Source of the DNA: Vibrio sp. 99-8-1 | Lineage (GTDB): Bacteria; Pseudomonadota; Gammaproteobacteria; Enterobacterales; Vibrionaceae | DNA length: 47,301 bases | NCBI RefSeq assembly: GCF_013114595.1 | Contig: NZ_VTXE01000051.1 | Coordinates: forward strand, 1 to 47,301 | Reading direction: 5' to 3' | Shown here: one piece after another, positions 25,974-34,699 of the stretch | Layout: every line of letters starts with the position of its first letter | How positions within the stretch are numbered: position 1 is the first letter of the stretch | The notes under the pieces: model-generated | The model's input: only the letters and a program-made list of their open reading frames with translations | What the model was told of the DNA's origin: nothing | Database searches by the model: none | Program-made: the position numbers and the translations under genes

Positions 25974-27317
25974 ATGTGTGATGTATTTTTTATTGATGAT
26001 GAAAGTGATATGCGCCTAGCACATGAACAGAGTTTTGAGCTGGAGGATATTACTGCACAGTTTTTTCCTGACGCAGAAACGGCACTACTCGAAATTAAAA
26101 ACAGTGGCTACCCTTCTGTCATCGTCAGTGATATTTGTCTACCTGGCATATCTGGCCACGACTTGCTCAATACGGTAATGAGTAATGATCGAGATATTCC
26201 TGTCATATTAATTACTGGCCACGGTGATATATCGATGGCGGTTCAAGCCATGCACAGTGGAGCCTATGACTTTATTGAAAAACCTTTCTCCAACGATCGC
26301 CTCATTGATACGGTTAAACGAGCAATAGAAAAACGTCAATTAACAGAAGAGAATAAACAGTTAAAACAGGCGCTGAAAGTAAAACAACCTTTGGGTCCGC
26401 GGATTATTGGTGAAACCAACTGTGTTCAGCAATTAAGAGAGACCATTTCCCATATTGCTGATACCGGCGCAGATGTGCTGCTGTTTGGTGAAACAGGCAC
26501 AGGTAAAGAGCTTATTGCTCGCTCGCTGCATGAACAAAGTAGCCGAAGAGAGAACAACTTTGTCGCGGTAAACTGTGGAGCAGTGCCAGAAAACCTAATT
26601 GAGAGTGAGTTGTACGGCCATGAAAAAGGGGCATTTACTGGTGCTGAAAGTAAGCGTATTGGTAAATTTGAATATGCGCAGGGAGGGACGCTTTTTTTAG
26701 ACGAAATTGAATCCATGCCAATGCAAGCACAAATTCGCCTGCTTAGAGTATTGCAAGAGCGCGTAATCGAACGCGTTGGGTCTAACCAAGCCCTTCCTCT
26801 AGACATTCGAGTAATAGCCGCCACAAAGGTAGACTTAAAATTGGCGGCCGTTGAAGGGACATTTAGGCAAGATCTCTATTATCGTTTAAACGTAGTGACT
26901 CTTGATTTACCCCCACTAAGAGAGCGTAAAGAGGATATTCCTGCCCTTTTCCATCACTTTTTACTGGTTGCCGCCGCTCGCTATAAAAAAGCGGCCACTT
27001 CTTTAGCGCCAACCGATTTACAAACATTATTAGCGCACAACTGGCCGGGAAATGTGCGAGAACTTCGCAATGCCGCAGAGCGATACGTGTTATTAGGAAA
27101 ACTCTCGCAATTAAGTGATAACGTTGAAAGAGAAACGCTATTAGCAAGTTTAGCTGAGCAAGTCGCAGAATTTGAAAAGTCGGCCATTGAACAAGCGCTT
27201 ATTGAGTGTGGCGGAAGCATAAAAAATACCATGGAGCGACTCAACCTCGCCCGTAAAACTCTCTACGATAAGATGCAACGGTATGAGCTAGATAAAGAGA
27301 ACTACAAGAGCCTATAA
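25974..27317 (+). CDS. dctD: C4-dicarboxylate response regulator DctD, NtrC family
   Basis: DctD is a sigma-54 activator phosphorylated by DctB. The 447 residues comprise a receiver domain (1-~120; acidic pocket FFIDDESD, phospho-acceptor Asp in VIVSDICLPG, Lys in FIEKPFS), a AAA+ domain (~145-370; Walker A LLFGETGTGKELIA, intact GAFTGA in GHEKGAFTGAES, Walker B TLFLDEIE) and a Fis-type HTH at the C-terminus (NTMERLNLARKTLYDKMQRY). It starts one base after the dctB stop, so translation normally couples the two. A sigma-54 site in front of dctP (32697-32713) is the expected target. Confidence 0.94.
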   Translation: MCDVFFIDDESDMRLAHEQSFELEDITAQFFPDAETALLEIKNSGYPSVIVSDICLPGISGHDLLNTVMSNDRDIPVILITGHGDISMAVQAMHSGAYDFIEKPFSNDRLIDTVKRAIEKRQLTEENKQLKQALKVKQPLGPRIIGETNCVQQLRETISHIADTGADVLLFGETGTGKELIARSLHEQSSRRENNFVAVNCGAVPENLIESELYGHEKGAFTGAESKRIGKFEYAQGGTLFLDEIESMPMQAQIRLLRVLQERVIERVGSNQALPLDIRVIAATKVDLKLAAVEGTFRQDLYYRLNVVTLDLPPLRERKEDIPALFHHFLLVAAARYKKAATSLAPTDLQTLLAHNWPGNVRELRNAAERYVLLGKLSQLSDNVERETLLASLAEQVAEFEKSAIEQALIECGGSIKNTMERLNLARKTLYDKMQRYELDKENYKSL

Positions 27318-27343
27318 ATACGGTCCCGCTATATAGGCTCTTG
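27305..27343. terminator. Hairpin between dctD and the convergent DUF3857 gene
   Basis: CAAGAGCCTATA (27305-27316), which includes the last codons and stop of dctD, pairs perfectly with TATAGGCTCTTG (27332-27343). No T-run follows on either strand, so it may instead protect the 3' end or rely on Rho. Confidence 0.5.
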
Positions 27344-27349
27344 AGATGA

Positions 27350-29296
27350 TTAATGGGCAACAGATAACGCGTAGCTCAATGTTTTATCCACTTTATCGGT
27401 CGTTCTTAAATACCCTCGGAAATTATCCGCTTCAACATAACGTTTTTTCTGATGATAAACATATTTAAGAGTAAACTCATTCGTCGCCGCAGACAGCAAC
27501 TTGCCTAATGAACTTCTACTGGCAAGCACTTCAAAACTAAAATCAAATTCATCGGATTTAAGCTCTGTTTTTTCATCTTGAATCGTAAATGAATCATCCA
27601 AAGTCACCTTTATATTTTGCGAAATCTCTATTTTCGCTCCCAAATTATAAGGTGATTTGCGTCGTTTCATTTGAGGGAAATTGATAAAAGAACTGATCAT
27701 ATCGCCATATATTAATGCCTCACGTCTGTTTTCCTCAATATTTTCCCATATTTGGTCAATAACATAAGTTTCATGAAAGGTGATGACATTGGCGTTACGA
27801 TCGTCATCGACAAAAATATCTTCATCCAAATAAATATCTGGGTATTGCTTAGTATAATACTCTTCATAATCTCTAGATATTGTAGCCAATGAATTAGAGA
27901 CAATATAACGACGCATACGATCAGCTTGCTTACCCGAATATTTGGTACTTACTATCATCAAAGAGGGTTTATCGCTATTAATAGTAAATGTTGTTGAACT
28001 ATCGATTTTATTGACCGAACTTGATTCAATATTGGTTAATTGATCATTGCCCTTTTCTATAATCAACGCATAACCCAGCGATGGTGTAGTTACATTTGCT
28101 AACTTTGTTGCCTGAAGTTCATTCGTGGCATCTATCCAGTACGGCTTTCCTAAATACTCAAAATAGACGATGACATGGTTAAAAACAGACGCCCCTGGAT
28201 TTTTAGTATCTAGCGTATGGGTCAAATAAGTATCTACCAATGCCGGATAGGCATCAATTCCAATGGCGGAAAGTAATGACACCAGCAGTAACGCTTTATC
28301 CTTACAGTCGCCATAACCTTGCTCTAAAATAAGCTCAGGTTGGCGTGGCGCATGAGAACCAATACTATTTTCAATACCCAGATACCGAACTTCTTCTTGA
28401 GCAATCTGGATCGCTTTAATAATCTGTTTCTCTTTATCTTGCACCGATTCAACTCGATCTAATGCACGGCTAAACAGCTTGCCTGCTGTATCTTTTTGGT
28501 AAAGCGGTAACGCCCAATTAACCACCGACTCCCACTTGTTGAATGTATTAATGTTGATATAAGGATACGGTGTGTACCAACTTGGCTGGTCACTTTCATG
28601 ATAATTATATACCCGTCTTTTATCTGAATAGTAAACCCGAGAAAACTCTTCATCTTGTTCAAAAATAAGCGATGTTTCTGTTTTACCATCAAGCTGGACT
28701 GAATAATCGCTGTCGTTCGGGTGCTGTATTTCTACATAAGTAGAGAGCACGGGGACGCTCCAGCCAACAAAAATATGGTCGTCGGTCTTGCCGTCGAAAA
28801 CGGGATTGACGCCAGTTCGAGAAAAGCTGTAGTCAAGAATATCGCCGATTTTTACATCTTTAAGTATTAAGTAATAAGTCTCTTCGCCATTATAAAGAAG
28901 CCTATCTAGATCAGCTTCTCTTTTTAATTGTTTAAACTCGACATCATTTGATTTATCGATGACGACACCATCTCTAATAATATTAAGACGATGAAATGCT
29001 ATTTTTTCGTAGCTAGGATCAAAATCAAAACTCAATTGAGAAATGCTTTCTACCCCTTCTAAACTAATCACTTTAGTTGCGTAATGAAAATACTTCGGCG
29101 CCCCCTGTTGACGATAATTATATTGTTTATCGACCAGCAGGTATATTTGCCCATCGACATGATTAGATAGAGAATCAGAATCTATCGCATCAACAGGTGT
29201 TACCCAACCAGGAGTAGGTGTTAAAGAAAATGACTCCACTGCTAGAGCCTGAAACGAACTAAGCAAACCGAATAGAAATATAACAACCAACTTCAT
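27350..29296 (-). CDS. Exported DUF3857 / transglutaminase-like protein
   Basis: This is a 648-residue exported protein of unknown role. A signal peptide is clear (MKLVVIFLFGLLSSFQALA). A DUF3857-type domain covers about 40-220, and a transglutaminase-like domain follows with the Cys-His-Asp triad in EQGYGDCKDKALLLVSLL, FNHVIVYFEY and YWIDATNE. The rest, rich in beta-strand-like sequence, has no motif I recognise. Proteins of this type sit in the periplasm and none of the close ones has a settled function to my knowledge. It splits dctBD from dctPQM but is on its own transcript. Confidence 0.75.
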   Translation of the reverse strand: MKLVVIFLFGLLSSFQALAVESFSLTPTPGWVTPVDAIDSDSLSNHVDGQIYLLVDKQYNYRQQGAPKYFHYATKVISLEGVESISQLSFDFDPSYEKIAFHRLNIIRDGVVIDKSNDVEFKQLKREADLDRLLYNGEETYYLILKDVKIGDILDYSFSRTGVNPVFDGKTDDHIFVGWSVPVLSTYVEIQHPNDSDYSVQLDGKTETSLIFEQDEEFSRVYYSDKRRVYNYHESDQPSWYTPYPYININTFNKWESVVNWALPLYQKDTAGKLFSRALDRVESVQDKEKQIIKAIQIAQEEVRYLGIENSIGSHAPRQPELILEQGYGDCKDKALLLVSLLSAIGIDAYPALVDTYLTHTLDTKNPGASVFNHVIVYFEYLGKPYWIDATNELQATKLANVTTPSLGYALIIEKGNDQLTNIESSSVNKIDSSTTFTINSDKPSLMIVSTKYSGKQADRMRRYIVSNSLATISRDYEEYYTKQYPDIYLDEDIFVDDDRNANVITFHETYVIDQIWENIEENRREALIYGDMISSFINFPQMKRRKSPYNLGAKIEISQNIKVTLDDSFTIQDEKTELKSDEFDFSFEVLASRSSLGKLLSAATNEFTLKYVYHQKKRYVEADNFRGYLRTTDKVDKTLSYALSVAH

Positions 29297-29445
29297 TATA
29301 ATAAGTGTCCAACTGACTTTTTATTGTGCCGCTATCATAAATGATTCGCCGCTACAGGGCGAATTTCATTAGAACTCGCGCTCTACTATTAATTCTTGCC
29401 AATGAGTAGCAGAGCCTTCAAATTAAGGTTTTGCATACGTAAAGA

Positions 29446-29485
29446 ACGAAAAAGCGACATAAGATTTATCACCTTATGTCGCTTT
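29446..29485 (-). terminator. dctM intrinsic terminator
   Basis: AAAGCGACATAAG (29451-29463) pairs perfectly with CTTATGTCGCTTT (29473-29485), a 13-bp stem with a 9-nt loop. On the minus strand it ends in TTTTTCG. It closes the dctPQM operon, 21 bp after dctM. Confidence 0.92.
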
Positions 29486-29505
29486 AATTTTATTAAGAAC
29501 TGATA

Positions 29506-30867
29506 TTACTTGGTAATTATCTCTGGTCCCATCAAGGATGTTGGTAACCAAGTAGATACCCATGGAACATACGTAACGATAATTAAGAATAGGAACATAA
29601 CCGCTACCCACGGTAGTGCCGCTTTAACAACATTAATCATCGACATTTTGGCCACGCCGGCGGTAACAAATAGGTTTAGCCCTACCGGTGGCGTAATCAT
29701 CCCTATCTCCATATTCACCACCATAATGATACCAAGGTGAATAGGATCAATACCTAAAGCAATAGCAATTGGGAATACTAGCGGTGCCACAATAATCAAA
29801 AGACCTGATGGCTCCATAAACTGACCACCAATTAACAACAGCACGTTAACCACAATTAAGAAAGTAATAGGTCCTAAGCCCGCTGACAGCATCGACTCAG
29901 TAATCATTTGTGGAATACGTTCTTCTGTTAATACATGTTTGAGTATTAATGCGTTGGCAATAATAAACAGCAACATAATAGTGAGCTTACCAGCCTCAAA
30001 CAGTGTTGCTTTGGTGTCTTTGTGAACAAAGGTTTGAACCGCTTTTGCAAACCAAGGCAGTGTGTTCTCTTTGTCCGCAAATGGTCCCATATCTTTATAG
30101 ATAAAGTTTGCGATGAAGAATGAGTAAACAGCAGCGACTGCGGCAGCCTCGGTTGGGGTGAATATACCGCCATAAATCCCCCCTAAGATAATGACCACCA
30201 GCAACAAACCCCAACTGGCGTCTTTTGCTGCAAGAATCGCTTCTTTCCAACCGACAAATGGTTGTTTAGGCAGGTTTTTTACCCGTGCGGTAATGTAAAT
30301 AGCGATCATTAGCATTAGTCCCGCTAACAACCCTGGAATCACCCCACCCAAGAACATACGCCCAACAGAAACATCTGTCGCAGCAGCGTATACCACCATG
30401 ACGATTGAAGGAGGAATCAAAATACCAAGAGTACCTGCATTACAGATAACCCCTGCGGCGAACTCTTTGCTATAGCCGTTTTTCACCATACCGGCAATAA
30501 CAATACTACCGATGGCGACTACAGTTGCGGGAGACGAACCTGACAAAGCCGCAAACATCATACATGCAACAACTGACGCCATTGCCAACCCGCCACGGAA
30601 CCAACCGACCATAGCGATAGCAAATCGAATGATTCTACGCGCTACACCACCTGTAGACATAAAGCTTGAAGCGAGAATAAAAAATGGAATCGCTAATAAA
30701 GTGTAATGTCCCGCAAAGGCATTAAATAGGGTTTGCGCCACTGACGCTAGCGAAGCATCGGAATGAAGCAGCAAGAAGAACATACTTGCCAAACCAAGAG
30801 AGATCGCAATGGGTACGCCGATAAGCATAAAGGCAATAACCATGATAAAGAGAAATAGAATTGCCAT
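29506..30867 (-). CDS. dctM: TRAP C4-dicarboxylate transporter, large permease
   Basis: DctM is the 12-helix channel of the TRAP transporter, which uses the sodium or proton gradient. The 453-residue protein is hydrophobic throughout. Family stretches include GVPIAISLGLASMFFLLL, FILASSFMSTGGVARRIIRF, AALSGSSPATVVAIGSIVI and MEIGMITPPVGLNLFVTAGV. An insert around residues 250-290 (DMGPFADKENTLPWFAKAV) lengthens it beyond the common ~425, as in other Vibrio and Pseudomonas DctM. It starts three bases after dctQ. Confidence 0.95.
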   Translation of the reverse strand: MAILFLFIMVIAFMLIGVPIAISLGLASMFFLLLHSDASLASVAQTLFNAFAGHYTLLAIPFFILASSFMSTGGVARRIIRFAIAMVGWFRGGLAMASVVACMMFAALSGSSPATVVAIGSIVIAGMVKNGYSKEFAAGVICNAGTLGILIPPSIVMVVYAAATDVSVGRMFLGGVIPGLLAGLMLMIAIYITARVKNLPKQPFVGWKEAILAAKDASWGLLLVVIILGGIYGGIFTPTEAAAVAAVYSFFIANFIYKDMGPFADKENTLPWFAKAVQTFVHKDTKATLFEAGKLTIMLLFIIANALILKHVLTEERIPQMITESMLSAGLGPITFLIVVNVLLLIGGQFMEPSGLLIIVAPLVFPIAIALGIDPIHLGIIMVVNMEIGMITPPVGLNLFVTAGVAKMSMINVVKAALPWVAVMFLFLIIVTYVPWVSTWLPTSLMGPEIITK

Positions 30868-30870
30868 AAT

Positions 30871-31494
30871 TTAGTCTTCCTTCATTTCTGCTTTTAATGC
30901 ATCTAAATCTTCTTCCGCTTCATGACTCGCAATCATGCGGTCCAGCTTGCCAGTAAAGATTTGCAATGCAATTTGTAAAAACCTAAACGTCAGCATCGCC
31001 ATACCAATAGGCAGAGCCGCATAGGGGATAAAACGAGGCAATTTCTCGTAACGTTCACCTTCATTCAGAACATCGGCCAAAAACTGAAACATTTCGGGCA
31101 TAGGGATATCATCGGTTTCATACCATGCACGCTCTGTGACAAAAGGAAACCAGTAGTTCCACGATCCGATAAGAAGTAAGATAGAAAAAGTGAGACAGAG
31201 TAAGACCGCAACAATAGCGTACACTTTTCGTAGCCCTTGGGGGGCCATATTAATAACAACGTCTACGCCAATATGAAAATGTTTTTTTACACCATACGAT
31301 GCACCGACTAAAACCATCCATGCAAACATAAATACCGTAAGTTCTAAGGCCCATAAAATATTGTCATTCAGCACATAACGAAAGACAACATTGGCAAAAG
31401 TAAGTAGAGTCATCGCTCCGAGAAAGAAGGCGATCAACGTCTCTTCGAATGCATCGGTGATTTTTCCTACTTTAGTAATAAATGATTGTTCCAT
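30871..31494 (-). CDS. dctQ: TRAP C4-dicarboxylate transporter, small permease
   Basis: DctQ is the four-helix partner of DctM. The 207 residues show LIAFFLGAMTLLTFANVVFR near the start, WALELTVFMFAWMVLVGASY and the conserved KKHFHIGVDVVI. A soluble insert around residues 110-150 (ERAWYETDDIPMPEMFQFLA) and an acidic C-terminal tail are also present in the longer DctQ forms. GGGAG lies 7 nt upstream of the start. Confidence 0.93.
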   Translation of the reverse strand: MEQSFITKVGKITDAFEETLIAFFLGAMTLLTFANVVFRYVLNDNILWALELTVFMFAWMVLVGASYGVKKHFHIGVDVVINMAPQGLRKVYAIVAVLLCLTFSILLLIGSWNYWFPFVTERAWYETDDIPMPEMFQFLADVLNEGERYEKLPRFIPYAALPIGMAMLTFRFLQIALQIFTGKLDRMIASHEAEEDLDALKAEMKED

Positions 31495-31597
31495 TTGAAT
31501 ACTCCCGCTTATTTTTATTGATGCTTCTAGGGTCTGTTGACCCTAAAGTCTGCTGACCTTTGGCGATTAGTTTGTGCTTAAAAGATCAACAGCTGTT

Positions 31598-31625
31598 AAA
31601 TATGGGTAGAAATCTACCCATATTT
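31598..31625. other. Perfect 13-bp hairpin between dctP and dctQ
   Basis: AAATATGGGTAGA (31598-31610) and TCTACCCATATTT (31613-31625) are perfect complements around two bases. The hairpin lies 14 bp after the dctP stop and 104 bp before the dctQ start. Hairpins here often raise the level of the binding protein by protecting the dctP mRNA or partly stopping transcription; that role is inferred. Confidence 0.65.
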
Positions 31626-31638
31626 AATTTTCTAGCGG

Positions 31639-32637
31639 TTATTGTTTATTTGACGCAACTGCAGCTTCGATAAGTTCTGCACCAATGTCTTTTTCAAACT
31701 TCTTCCATACTGGTTTAAGAGCCGTCACCCAAGCAGCGCGTTGCTCTGGTGTTAGTGTACGAACCACACCACCTGCATCGATGATATTTTGCTTATTACT
31801 TTGGTTAACTTTGGCTGATTCAGAGTTACGAGTTTGAGCCACTTCATTAACAATGGTGTTTAACTGATCACGAACATCAGCAGGTAGCTTGTCCCAAAAG
31901 TTGTTAGACGTTACAACTAGGTAATCCAAAATACCGTGGTTGGTTTCTGTTACACCATCTTGAACTTCAAAGAACTTTTTACCGTAGATGTTTGACCAAG
32001 AGTTCTCTTGTCCATCGATAACTTTAGTTTGTAGGCCGCCATACACTTCTTTGAATGACATTTTTTGAGGGTTAGCACCCAACTGTTCAAATTGCGCAAC
32101 CAAAACATCAGATGCTTGTACTCGGAATTTCAGTCCATTAGCATCTTCTGGCAGAATCAATGGTTTGTTTGCTGACATCTGCTTCATACCGTTGTGCCAG
32201 AAGGTAAGTCCTTTCAAACCACGACGATTCATCGCATTTTTAAGCTTCTCACCCGATTCTGAGTTTTGGAAACGGTCAACGGCATTAATATCTTCAAATA
32301 GGAAAGGAAGGTCAAAAATACGATACTTCTTCGTTATTTTTTCAAATTTAGACAGAGAAGGTGCAGCCATTTGAACATCGCCATTAAGCAGTGCTTCGAG
32401 GACTTTATCATCATCATAAAGTGTTGAGTTTGGGAAAACCTGCATACAAGCTTTACCATTCATCTCTTCGTTAACACGACTTTCCAATAATGACGCTGCA
32501 ATACCTTTAGGGTGTTTATCGGCATTGGTTACGTGGCTGAACTTGATAACAATTTCACCAGGGTCACATTGTGCAGCAGCATTGAAACTGGTTAGAGCGA
32601 TAGCAGATACTGATAGTAGGGTCAGTGGCTTAAACAT
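31639..32637 (-). CDS. dctP: TRAP C4-dicarboxylate periplasmic binding protein
   Basis: DctP captures dicarboxylates such as succinate, fumarate or malate for DctQM. The 332-residue precursor has a signal peptide (MFKPLTLLSVSAIALTSFNA, cleavage near AAA-Q). The mature protein has the TRAP-binding-protein features IVIKFSHVTNADKHPKG, the carboxylate-binding Arg in GLKFRVQASDV, and FKEVYGGLQTKVIDGQENSW. AAGGAG lies 8 nt before the start. A sigma-54 promoter sits about 60-75 bp upstream, so expression is expected to depend on DctD. Confidence 0.95.
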   Translation of the reverse strand: MFKPLTLLSVSAIALTSFNAAAQCDPGEIVIKFSHVTNADKHPKGIAASLLESRVNEEMNGKACMQVFPNSTLYDDDKVLEALLNGDVQMAAPSLSKFEKITKKYRIFDLPFLFEDINAVDRFQNSESGEKLKNAMNRRGLKGLTFWHNGMKQMSANKPLILPEDANGLKFRVQASDVLVAQFEQLGANPQKMSFKEVYGGLQTKVIDGQENSWSNIYGKKFFEVQDGVTETNHGILDYLVVTSNNFWDKLPADVRDQLNTIVNEVAQTRNSESAKVNQSNKQNIIDAGGVVRTLTPEQRAAWVTALKPVWKKFEKDIGAELIEAAVASNKQ

Positions 32638-32696
32638 TTGTTATTCTCCTTAATGATTAAACAGCCCCATCTGTGGGTGCTGTGTAATTAACATAA

Positions 32697-32713
32697 GGCA
32701 AACATCGAGCCAA
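32697..32713 (-). promoter_or_regulatory. Sigma-54 promoter of dctPQM
   Basis: On the minus strand TTGGCTCGATGTTTGCC matches the -24/-12 consensus (TGGCAC-N5-TTGC) with GG and GC separated by exactly 10 bases. Transcription would begin near 32686, about 50 nt before dctP. It is the natural target of DctD. Confidence 0.8.
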
Positions 32714-32805
32714 CTTTTAACAATTAAGTTACAACCCTTCCTGCATATAGGTTTAGCGCGGGTTATCTAATAAATCACAGGTTAGGCAATGTATAGAATG
32801 GGTGG

Positions 32806-32844
32806 AAAATGACACATTAAAATTACCTTAATGTGTCATTTTTT
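32806..32844 (-). terminator. Terminator of the LysR gene
   Basis: AAAATGACACATTAA (32806-32820) and TTAATGTGTCATTTT (32828-32842) form a perfect 15-bp stem with a 7-nt loop, 13 bp after the LysR stop. The T-run is stronger on the plus strand, but the position argues for use by the minus-strand gene. Confidence 0.75.
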
Positions 32845-32856
32845 ACATATTATTAA

Positions 32857-33774
32857 CTAAATTAATTCACCAGTAATTAAGCGTGTTCTATCCATGGCTG
32901 TTAACTGTTGAACAAACCACTGCAACGCCTTACCTTGATTGCTCTTCACCCAAGCAATATTCACTGAGTTCACTCTATTTTGATTAGAGGTAACTTCTAT
33001 GGCCACCAGCTCACCACTCTGCAACTCGTCCTTTATTCGGTGTATCGGAAGATATCCAACACCCAGACCTTTGCATTGCGTTGCTATTTTTTTCTCTATG
33101 CTGGGTACTGTAATACGGTGCTGCCCTTCCAATATTCGAATGGATCGCGGAGGCAATACTCTAGAACTGTCAGCCACGACGATCGAAGGGTATCGTTTAA
33201 TCTGTTCAGAAGAGATAGGTGGAACAAGCTGAGTAAGAGGATGCCCTTTCGCAACGGCAAAAACGAACTCTATCTCGCCAATTGACATACTCTGATACTT
33301 ATTGCTGATGGGATCTTCCGGAACGCCAATCACCAGATCACAACGGTCGGACTCTATCGCATCCCAGTTTCCGGCCATCGTCTCTTCAATCAACTTAATT
33401 TCAACATGAGGGTGCTGCTGCTGAAACTGCTCAATTAATTGATATATCGGTGCAAAATGAAGGATATTATCGATACAAATTCTAAACTCCAATTCCCACC
33501 CTTTATCAATTTGCACCACATGGTGAGTAAGATCATCTGCAGCTTGCAGTATCAACCGCCCTTGAGTCAGCAACAGTGCACCTGTTTGAGTGAACTCTGC
33601 TTTACGATTGCTACGGTCGAAAATCACCACACCAAGATCCTCTTCCAGCTTTTTTACTGTATATGAAATAGCAGAAGGAACTCTAAATAGCTCATCGGCC
33701 GCCGCTGCAAAGCTCTTTTTTCTATCGATTGCATCTAAAATACGCAGTGCATCTAAGGTAATTGGATTAGCCAT
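32857..33774 (-). CDS. LysR-family regulator, YhaJ-like
   Basis: This is a 305-residue LysR-type regulator. The winged HTH at residues 5-64 reads ALRILDAIDRKKSFAAAADE and PSAISYTVKKLEEDLGVVIF, close to E. coli YhaJ; the rest is a two-lobe effector-binding domain. It is divergent from a pirin-like gene with a 156-bp gap, the same neighbour type as E. coli yhaJ-yhaK, so the pirin is its likely target. The effector cannot be inferred. GGAGAG lies 7 nt before the start. Confidence 0.88.
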   Translation of the reverse strand: MANPITLDALRILDAIDRKKSFAAAADELFRVPSAISYTVKKLEEDLGVVIFDRSNRKAEFTQTGALLLTQGRLILQAADDLTHHVVQIDKGWELEFRICIDNILHFAPIYQLIEQFQQQHPHVEIKLIEETMAGNWDAIESDRCDLVIGVPEDPISNKYQSMSIGEIEFVFAVAKGHPLTQLVPPISSEQIKRYPSIVVADSSRVLPPRSIRILEGQHRITVPSIEKKIATQCKGLGVGYLPIHRIKDELQSGELVAIEVTSNQNRVNSVNIAWVKSNQGKALQWFVQQLTAMDRTRLITGELI

Positions 33775-33930
33775 TTATCATTTACTCTCCCAGCCAAAAA
33801 ACGAATTATCAAACGTATAAAGTTACTTCAATTTTTTTGAATTAATTCGTCAAATTCCATCGTTATTTATTACACACACTAGTCTCTATAATCAATTTAG
33901 TCATCAAAAAATATCTACCAGGAGCATGTT
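33775..33930. promoter_or_regulatory. LysR/pirin divergent promoter region
   Basis: This 156-bp spacer serves two divergent genes. The palindrome GAATTAATTC near 33838-33847 and the AT-rich flanks are candidate LysR contacts, but no clear T-N11-A box stands out. GGAG 6 nt before 33931 is the pirin ribosome site. Confidence 0.4.
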
Positions 33931-34683
33931 ATGAGTCAACCACATCGAATAAAGAGAGCCAGCGACTTACACTATTTGCCACATAGTCATATGCATCCAT
34001 CTAATACCTATTTTCATTTCTCATTTGCCAATTACTACGATCCAGATAATGTGAATTTTGGTTTACTACGTGTACTAAATGATGACACCGTTATGGCAAG
34101 AAAGGGGTTTGACAAACACTCTCACAAAGATATGCAGATTGTTAGCTACATTATTGATGGTCACCTGACGCACTGGGATAATGTTACGAATCGTGAAGAG
34201 ACCATTGGCAGAGGGCACGTGCAAGCCATCTCTGCCGGTTCCGGTGTTTGGCATTCAGAGAAAAACACTCAAGATCACCTATGTCGATTGTTACAGATAT
34301 GGCTACTTCCTCCGTACTCAGGAGGTGAAGTACGTTACACCAACCAAAAATTTTCCGCGAGTGAGCGTGAGAATCGACTACTGCATATAATAGGTAACCC
34401 AAGTAACAAACATCAGGTTCCGCTTTATGTACACTCTGACGTCAATATTTATGTAAGTGAAATCACTGACAAAGATGCGTTAGTAACGTATGAGCTGCCA
34501 TCAGGAAGAGAAGCTTATATAAACTGTATTGAAGGTGAACTACTGGTAGAAGGTTACGGCACTCTAGAACAGAGAGATTCTCTGCTAATTAGCCAACCGG
34601 ATACTCTCTGTTTTTCTCAGGTAAGTAAGAAAGAGACGAACAGTCAAAGTCACTTTATTATCATTGAAATGGCTAAGCAGTAG
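33931..34683 (+). CDS. Pirin family (bicupin) protein
   Basis: This is a 250-residue two-cupin protein of the pirin family. The N-terminal cupin holds the metal-binding His residues in FDKHSHKDMQIVSYIIDG and SAGSGVWHSEKNTQD. The C-terminal cupin lacks obvious metal ligands (EAYINCIEGELLVEGYGTLE). Some pirins oxidise quercetin-like compounds; others act as redox sensors, and the role here is not known. It pairs with the divergent LysR gene and ends 16 bp from the convergent DhaR-like gene. Confidence 0.88.
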   Translation: MSQPHRIKRASDLHYLPHSHMHPSNTYFHFSFANYYDPDNVNFGLLRVLNDDTVMARKGFDKHSHKDMQIVSYIIDGHLTHWDNVTNREETIGRGHVQAISAGSGVWHSEKNTQDHLCRLLQIWLLPPYSGGEVRYTNQKFSASERENRLLHIIGNPSNKHQVPLYVHSDVNIYVSEITDKDALVTYELPSGREAYINCIEGELLVEGYGTLEQRDSLLISQPDTLCFSQVSKKETNSQSHFIIIEMAKQ

Positions 34684-34699
34684 CGCATAGCCATTTAAC

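Noticed and set aside
26426..26824. 132-codon minus-strand frame inside dctD
   Set aside because: It is antisense to the conserved AAA+ domain, with no start signal and no recognisable family.
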